Shown here: positions 6,582-10,265 of the stretch, piece after piece | Layout of the letters: each line of letters opens with the position of its first letter | How positions within the stretch are numbered: the stretch's first letter is position 1 | Source: an uncultured Parvularculaceae bacterium | GTDB taxonomy: Bacteria; Pseudomonadota; Alphaproteobacteria; Caulobacterales; Parvularculaceae | NCBI GenBank assembly: GCA_947259815.1 | Contig: CAMYNO010000057.1 | Coordinates: 1 to 10,265 of the forward strand | DNA: 10,265 bases | Direction: 5' to 3' | Program-made: the position numbers and the translations under genes | Notes under the pieces: model-generated | Seen by the model: only the letters and a program-made list of their open reading frames with translations | Told to the model about the DNA's origin: nothing | The model's database searches: none

Positions 6582-6631
6582 ATGATGTTCGCGTTCATTG
6601 GCGTCTGCATATCTATGAAGGCGAACGTCAT
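6582..6631 (+). promoter_or_regulatory. Leader hairpin covering the Shine-Dalgarno and start codon of the small gene at 6630
   Basis: The arm 6582-6598 pairs with 6615-6631 in 16 of 17 positions. There are 15 Watson-Crick pairs, one G-U (6586-6627) and one G-G mismatch (6593-6620), closing a 16-base loop (6599-6614). The 3' arm contains the whole Shine-Dalgarno AAGGCG (6618-6623), the spacer, and the first two bases of the ATG at 6630. In RNA this would hide the ribosome binding site, the form expected of an RNA thermometer or another translational switch. As DNA, the same inverted repeat could be an operator. The pairing is directly visible; the function is inferred. Confidence 0.6.
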
Positions 6632-6896
6632 GACCGATCAATTTGCACCGCTCGGCCCGTATTATCTCACGCTGAACTGCGAAAACGCAGATGCGGCGGA
6701 AATTATCGACGTCGCTTATGTTGACGGCTTCGAAACCGAGGCCGATGCGTGGAAAGCCTGCCTGAATATCGGCAAGGTCTCGACCGATGCGATCGACGAA
6801 TTCGGCGAAGACGTCACCGTCGCCGGCGAAACTGTCCTTCAGGTCACGATCGCCAAAGCAGTCGGCGCCGATTTCCCTTGCAGCTTCGCTGCATAA
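6630..6896 (+). CDS. Small acidic protein of unknown function
   Basis: I do not recognise this 88-residue protein. It starts MTDQFAPLGPYYLTLNCENA and ends VGADFPCSFAA. It has 16 Asp/Glu, 3 Lys, no Arg and no His, so it is strongly acidic. It has three Cys (17, 44, 84) and no signal peptide or membrane segment. The central part (DGFETEADAWKACLNIG) suggests a short alpha/beta domain. The ATG at 6630 is chosen because AAGGCG lies six bases upstream. In-frame ATGs at 6582, 6585 and 6615 and a TTG at 6534 have no such site. Codon use matches its neighbours, and the frame ends six bases before the convergent usp gene. The gene has its own AT-rich leader with a hairpin over the ribosome binding site, which argues for a regulated, real gene. 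A 6-bp hairpin (TGCAGC/GCTGCA, 6879-6893) spans its last codons. Confidence 0.7.
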   Translation: MTDQFAPLGPYYLTLNCENADAAEIIDVAYVDGFETEADAWKACLNIGKVSTDAIDEFGEDVTVAGETVLQVTIAKAVGADFPCSFAA

Positions 6897-6902
6897 TCTC
6901 GG

Positions 6903-7379
6903 CTAAATCGCGTCCGCGCAGCTTTTCGTTACGAGAAACACCGCACACGGCGCATCGTGCACCAGATCGCGCGATGAACTGCCATGCACAAGCGATCCCC
7001 AAAACCCGCGCTGATGCGATCCGGTAACGATCAGATCCGCGCCTGTTTTTTCAGCATACTCACTGGTTTCATCGGCGGGATCGCCATCAAGGATTATCGC
7101 ATCGGCTTCCGGTGCGACCGTCGCAACCATTGATTTAAGACGCTCAAGACACGCCGCGCGCCCGAGCCGGTGTTGCTCAATCGCCGCCTGTGAGGCGACC
7201 GCAGCGCTGGCGCCGGCATCACCGCCAAGCCCAACGGCAGCTGTTGCAACCGGCGGCCAGACGCTTACCGCCGCAAGGGCTGCGCCATCGCGCGAGGCAA
7301 GGCTGTGCGCAACCGCCAATACTTTTTGCGAAAGATCGTCATCGACATCTATCGCAGCGATAATGCGTTTGAATTGCAT
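6903..7379 (-). CDS. Universal stress protein (UspA family)
   Basis: This is a single-domain UspA-family protein of 158 residues, a cytoplasmic protein typically linked to stress survival. The N-terminal strand FKRIIAAIDVDDD (3-15) holds the Asp that contacts nucleotide in ATP-binding members. The C-terminal part has ADLIVTGSHQRGFWG (114-128) and HGSSSRDLVHDAPCAVFLV (132-150). The ATP-binding pattern is G-2x-G-9x-G-S; here it reads G120, Q123, G133, S134, so the second glycine is glutamine and nucleotide binding may be altered. The loop at about 41-65 is unusually rich in Ala, Gly and Val. The ATG at 7379 is preceded by AGGAGAGG. GAATTG and CAATTC flank the ATG and could form a 6-bp stem with the start codon in the loop (7371-7389). 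It is the last gene of the right-hand minus-strand operon, 76 bases after the dioxygenase. Confidence 0.88.
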   Translation of the reverse strand: MQFKRIIAAIDVDDDLSQKVLAVAHSLASRDGAALAAVSVWPPVATAAVGLGGDAGASAAVASQAAIEQHRLGRAACLERLKSMVATVAPEADAIILDGDPADETSEYAEKTGADLIVTGSHQRGFWGSLVHGSSSRDLVHDAPCAVFLVTKSCADAI

Positions 7380-7455
7380 TTTTCAATTCCTCTCCTGTCC
7401 TTATTCAGACATTGGCGCCGAAGCCGGCAGAATCAATCAAACGCTACGAATTGTC

Positions 7456-8307
7456 TCAGATGGCGAGTTTACGGTCGGGGTGGCGCCCGTCAACATAGCC
7501 CATGAATGGCGGGTGTATTGAATAGCCGATCAACTCGCGCGCCCGCGCCGGCAAAGTCCGGGCAATCTCCGGCGGTACGGCAATCGCCATATTCTCCAAC
7601 TGCCGGGTCCAGCCCGGACAATATTGCGGCGTGATAATCAAGCGCGCTGCGTCGGAAACATTGGCGCCGCCGCGATGCCAGAGCGTTCCCTTGGCCAGCA
7701 TCAGAGAACCCGCCGGCATGATTGCCTTGACAATATCGGCGCGGGCGCCGGTGTCGTTTTCGCGTGCGTTCCCGCGTATGAAATCATCATCCGCCACGGC
7801 GCCTTCGATGATATCTTCCGGCCACAGATGGCTGCCTTTGAGAAATTCCGTCGCGCCATTTTCTTCCGTCGTTTCGTCAATCGCCCAGAACGCACTGACG
7901 CCAAGAGAGGGGCGCGGGCGCGGCCATTGATAGTGACTGTCATCAAAATGCCATGGCTGGGGCGTCTCCCCGGGATGAATGTTGATCGCAAGACAAGCGG
8001 ACAAAAGACATTCCCGCCCAAGGTCCGCTTCCGCAAACGCAAGCACTAGCGGGTGCGTCGCCAGTTCGGAAAACACCGCGCCTTTCGCCAGCAACGCATA
8101 TACGCGGTTCGTCTCACGTCCTTCAAATTCGTTACGGCCGTGAATATCCTGACCGAGATGCGGCGCGAGCGCCGCGCGAATGCCGCCGAGCATTTCTTCT
8201 GACAGTACATTGTCGAAGCGTATGATGCCGTCGCGATCGAAGTCCGCCCGCCAGTCTTCAAAGGAACGCCCATCCAGCCAGTTCGCAATGTTTGTGTGCT
8301 CAGCCAT
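7456..8307 (-). CDS. Phytanoyl-CoA dioxygenase (PhyH) family Fe(II)/2-oxoglutarate oxygenase
   Basis: Members of this family hydroxylate lipids and other small molecules, using Fe(II), oxygen and 2-oxoglutarate. The 283-residue protein has the metal site HxD at His120/Asp122 (PQPWHFDDSHY) and the distal His211 in LAKGTLWHRGG. Arg222 (AARLIITPQY) is well placed to bind the 2-oxoglutarate carboxylate, so all core residues appear present. SAFWAIDETTEENGATEFLKGSH (138-160) is typical of the PhyH core. The ATG at 8307 is chosen because GAAGGG lies eight bases upstream; a GTG at 8322 would start inside that site. It lies 47 bases after hpnA on the same strand, so co-transcription is likely. The substrate is unknown. 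Hydroxylation of a hopanoid or another lipid is an attractive inference from context, not something the sequence shows. Confidence 0.88.
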   Translation of the reverse strand: MAEHTNIANWLDGRSFEDWRADFDRDGIIRFDNVLSEEMLGGIRAALAPHLGQDIHGRNEFEGRETNRVYALLAKGAVFSELATHPLVLAFAEADLGRECLLSACLAINIHPGETPQPWHFDDSHYQWPRPRPSLGVSAFWAIDETTEENGATEFLKGSHLWPEDIIEGAVADDDFIRGNARENDTGARADIVKAIMPAGSLMLAKGTLWHRGGANVSDAARLIITPQYCPGWTRQLENMAIAVPPEIARTLPARARELIGYSIHPPFMGYVDGRHPDRKLAI

Positions 8308-8324
8308 GGCAAAACCCTTCACGC

Positions 8325-8353
8325 TGCGCCCGCATAGTTGCGTATCGGGCGCA
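8325..8353. other. GC-rich hairpin between hpnA and the PhyH-family gene
   Basis: TGCGCCCG (8325-8332) and CGGGCGCA (8346-8353) form a perfect 8-bp stem. After a one-base bulge, ATA/TAT adds three pairs and leaves a GTTGCG loop. It begins right after the hpnA stop codon on the minus strand. No T-run follows, so a classical intrinsic terminator is unlikely. An mRNA-stabilising, processing or partial-termination element is possible. Confidence 0.5.
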
Positions 8354-8354
8354 T

Positions 8355-9350
8355 TTACGAAACCGTCTTGCGCAGTAATCCCTCGGTCTCAAACCAGTTA
8401 ATTGCAGCGCGCAACGCAGGGCGCCAGTCGGCGGCGCGCCAGTCTAGCTCACGCGCGGCCTTCTCGCTGGAAAACGATATCTGACGACCGGCAAGACGCA
8501 CGCCGACCAGCGGCGCCTTTGGCGGCTTGCCCGTAATCGCAGCGACGAGTTTCGTATCGACGGCGCCAGCGGCGAGAGCAACCCAATAGGGCATTCTTGT
8601 CTTCGGCGCCGCGCGGCCCGTTACCTTTTCGATCTTAGCCAGCAACGCCGTCATCGGCGTATTGTCGCCGCCAAGCAGGTAGCGCTCGCCGCGAACACCC
8701 TTCTCCCGCGCCGCGATCAGCCCTTCGGCGATGCTCTCGGCGGGCACGAAGTTCATGACGCACTCGATATAGGCCGGCGTTGCCCCATTGGCGAAATCGA
8801 GGATCATCCGGGTTGGCGGCGTCAACGCCTCATCACCGGGCCCGAGCGGTTCGGTCGGCATGGCGATGACCGCGTCAAACCCGTCAGCGGCGGCCTTTTC
8901 CACGATATGTTCCGCTTCCAGCTTCGAACGGGGATAGGCGCCAAGCATATCGTCCGGCGAAAGCCGCAGCATTTCATCCGCACTTGACGGTCCGATTGGC
9001 GCATGCCGGCCAACCAGCGTCGTCAGGCTTGAACAGTGTACGAATTTTTTCACGCCGGCCCGCTGCGCAGCGGTAACGACAATCTCTGTTCCCTTGCGAT
9101 TGACGTTGTCGAAAACGCTCTCGTCTTTCGACCAAAGCTGCGCATTGCCGGCGAGATGAAAAACCGTGTCGACGCCTGGCATAGCGTCGGCGACAATGTC
9201 CGCATCCAGAATAGATCCCTGCCGGTCGTCATTGGTCGGCGCAGATGCGAGGTCGAAGGAACGCACCCGTTCGCCTCGCGCGCGCAGAAGCCGCACCAGT
9301 TCCTTGCCGACAAAGCCGGAACCGCCGGTGACCAGCGTGAAACCGCTCAC
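8355..9350 (-). CDS. hpnA: HpnA, hopanoid-associated NAD-dependent sugar epimerase/dehydratase
   Basis: HpnA is an extended short-chain dehydrogenase of the NAD-dependent epimerase family found in hopanoid clusters; its exact substrate is not established. The 331-residue product shows the NAD-binding LVTGGSGFVGKELV (6-19), the acidic SFDLAS (31-36), and VFHLAGNAQLW (63-73). It has the catalytic Ser region VHCSSLTTLVG (104-114) and the active-site YxxxK as Tyr139/Lys143 in AYPRSKLEAE. The length fits the family. The GTG at 9350 is chosen: it overlaps the stop of the upstream propeller gene as GTGA and has AGAGG five bases upstream. The frame is open to a TTG at 9365, judged less likely. In this locus hpnA lies about 3 kb from hpnC, in a separate operon with a propeller protein and a dioxygenase. 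Confidence 0.9.
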   Translation of the reverse strand: MSGFTLVTGGSGFVGKELVRLLRARGERVRSFDLASAPTNDDRQGSILDADIVADAMPGVDTVFHLAGNAQLWSKDESVFDNVNRKGTEIVVTAAQRAGVKKFVHCSSLTTLVGRHAPIGPSSADEMLRLSPDDMLGAYPRSKLEAEHIVEKAAADGFDAVIAMPTEPLGPGDEALTPPTRMILDFANGATPAYIECVMNFVPAESIAEGLIAAREKGVRGERYLLGGDNTPMTALLAKIEKVTGRAAPKTRMPYWVALAAGAVDTKLVAAITGKPPKAPLVGVRLAGRQISFSSEKAARELDWRAADWRPALRAAINWFETEGLLRKTVS

Positions 9351-10265
9351 AAGGGCCTCTTGCAAACCAACACGCCGCGATCGGTGACCGAACCGATCGC
9401 CAGACCGCGCGCAGTCTCAACGCCCACTGTCGCTGCACTGAAGGTCTTTCCCTTCGGGTCGTCGAACAGGATTTCGGCGGCGCCGGTTTGCGGGTCAATG
9501 CGGGCAATGCGCGAGCCGGCCTTGCCAATCCCGAATTTGCGGTTGAAGGCGAGCCGCAGAAGATTTGGATGCAGGGCGGCGATCACGGCCCCGTCCGAAA
9601 CGGTGAGATTGTCCGGCGAACCGGGCGCGGCGACTTCATGCGCTGTCCAGCTCCCGTCTGCTTCCGCTGTGAAGAAATGCACCGTCTTTTCGCGGGTCGC
9701 CGCAAGGGCGTAACCATCGTCGAGCGGCGCCACGCCATTGGCGAAACCGATTTTGTTCGCCAGCACCGCGCCGTCCTGGAAAAAGGCGCCGCTTTTCTTC
9801 AACGCGAATGTGTTTTCCAGATAGCGCGCAAACCCGCCGCAGGCATCGTGGTCGCGCGTCACCACATGGCGATTTTCGCCGAGCGCTACATCATTGGCGG
9901 CGCAGTGTACGCTTTGCGACATAACCACGCCCGCTGCGTCGATGCGCACCAGCGTCGGCGTCATTTTCCACCGGCGCCCCGCGCGGACATAACCGCGATT
10001 GATAAAGGCGACTTCACCATGGGCGGCGTCCGCGCCGTGTGGGCGTAACCCGTTTTTAATCCGCGCCGGATCGACCAGCCGTGTAATTTCAAGCGTATCG
10101 TGCGCGGCGAACAAATCTTCGATGGATACAGCGTAAAGACCGCCCTGTGGCGGCGGCAACTTGCTCTGGCGCGCGGCTTTCTCCGCCGCGCGTCGGTCAT
10201 AGGCGGAAATGACAAGCCTGCCGCTCGTCTTATCGACGACCATATCCTCCGCGCCGACAAGCGCC
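9347..10265 (-). CDS. Paraoxonase/arylesterase-like six-bladed beta-propeller protein (N-terminus beyond window)
   Basis: The product resembles the PON/SMP-30 group of calcium-dependent lactonases and esterases. Counting from the ATG codon at 10243, it has RPHG with His69 (PON1 His115 position), CAANDVALG with Asn117-Asp118, and GFANGVAPLDDG with Asn169. It also has PDNLTV with Asp211-Asn212 followed by ALHPN, and the C-terminal VGVETARGLAIGSVTDRGVLVC. These match the Ca ligands and blade motifs of PON1 in order. The frame is open to the window edge, and GAED lies immediately before that ATG, matching the Glu-Asp calcium ligands of the family. The ATG is therefore internal and the gene continues past 10265. 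The second PON dyad histidine (PON1 His134, in VNH) reads as INR here (Arg83), so catalysis may differ. The stop overlaps the hpnA start by GTGA, implying translational coupling. Lactonase activity is inferred, not shown. Confidence 0.75.
   Translation of the reverse strand, partial: ALVGAEDMVVDKTSGRLVISAYDRRAAEKAARQSKLPPPQGGLYAVSIEDLFAAHDTLEITRLVDPARIKNGLRPHGADAAHGEVAFINRGYVRAGRRWKMTPTLVRIDAAGVVMSQSVHCAANDVALGENRHVVTRDHDACGGFARYLENTFALKKSGAFFQDGAVLANKIGFANGVAPLDDGYALAATREKTVHFFTAEADGSWTAHEVAAPGSPDNLTVSDGAVIAALHPNLLRLAFNRKFGIGKAGSRIARIDPQTGAAEILFDDPKGKTFSAATVGVETARGLAIGSVTDRGVLVCKRPL

Noticed and set aside
6509..6600. CtrA-type binding site suggested by TTAAC and TTAAT in the AT-rich leader
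   Set aside because: The two TTAA half-sites do not have the required 7-base spacing, so the match is not good enough to list.
6879..6893. Hairpin TGCAGC/GCTGCA at the end of the small gene as a bidirectional terminator
   Set aside because: There is no T-run on either side and the stem is only 6 bp; it is mentioned with the gene but not called a terminator.
1..10265. CRISPR array, toxin-antitoxin pair, phage or defence system
   Set aside because: No repeat-spacer pattern, no recognisable defence or toxin domain, and all sizeable genes have housekeeping or hopanoid-related family assignments except the small gene at 6630.

Overview
The window holds most of a hopanoid (bacterial sterol-analogue) biosynthesis locus from a GC-rich bacterium. 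It is most likely an alphaproteobacterium: the hpnA/B/C/D/E/G/H gene set is typical of that class, and a two-palindrome REP-type repeat of a kind common there lies in the cluster. The genus cannot be named from this sequence. No tRNA, rRNA, CRISPR array, insertion sequence or phage gene was seen.

Layout. At the left edge are two pieces of the radical-SAM gene hpnH. A short internal piece on the minus strand (1-79) is joined head to head to the 3' end of the gene on the plus strand (78-353), at a GATCGATC palindrome. This is either a real inversion or a chimeric joint. From 5274 down to 297 runs a minus-strand operon: hpnC, hpnD, hpnE, a zinc-less MDR oxidoreductase, hpnG. hpnC and hpnD overlap by GTGA, and a REP-type repeat separates hpnD from hpnE. 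The slot between hpnE and hpnG, where squalene-hopene cyclase (shc/hpnF) sits in the classical Zymomonas-type order, holds the oxidoreductase instead. No cyclase is present in the window.

hpnB (5369-6508) is divergent from hpnC and is followed by an AT-rich leader. That leader carries a possible terminator and then a long, nearly perfect hairpin covering the ribosome binding site and start codon of a small, acidic, arginine-free protein of unknown function (6630-6896). Converging on it is a second minus-strand operon, read from the right edge: a paraoxonase/arylesterase-like beta-propeller protein (cut by the window end), hpnA (joined to it by another GTGA overlap), a phytanoyl-CoA-dioxygenase-family Fe(II)/2-oxoglutarate enzyme, and a universal stress protein.

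How the genes work together. By family knowledge HpnD makes presqualene diphosphate from farnesyl diphosphate, HpnC converts it to hydroxysqualene and HpnE reduces that to squalene. A cyclase encoded elsewhere would make hopene, HpnH would add adenosine and HpnG would remove adenine to start the C35 side chain. HpnA and HpnB are hopanoid-associated sugar-epimerase and glycosyltransferase families without firmly assigned reactions. The dioxygenase, the propeller protein and the oxidoreductase are not standard hopanoid genes and are the accessory part of the locus. The points most worth checking are the SD/AUG-masking hairpin, the hpnH inversion joint, the repeat that abuts the hpnE start, and the propeller/hpnA/dioxygenase operon.
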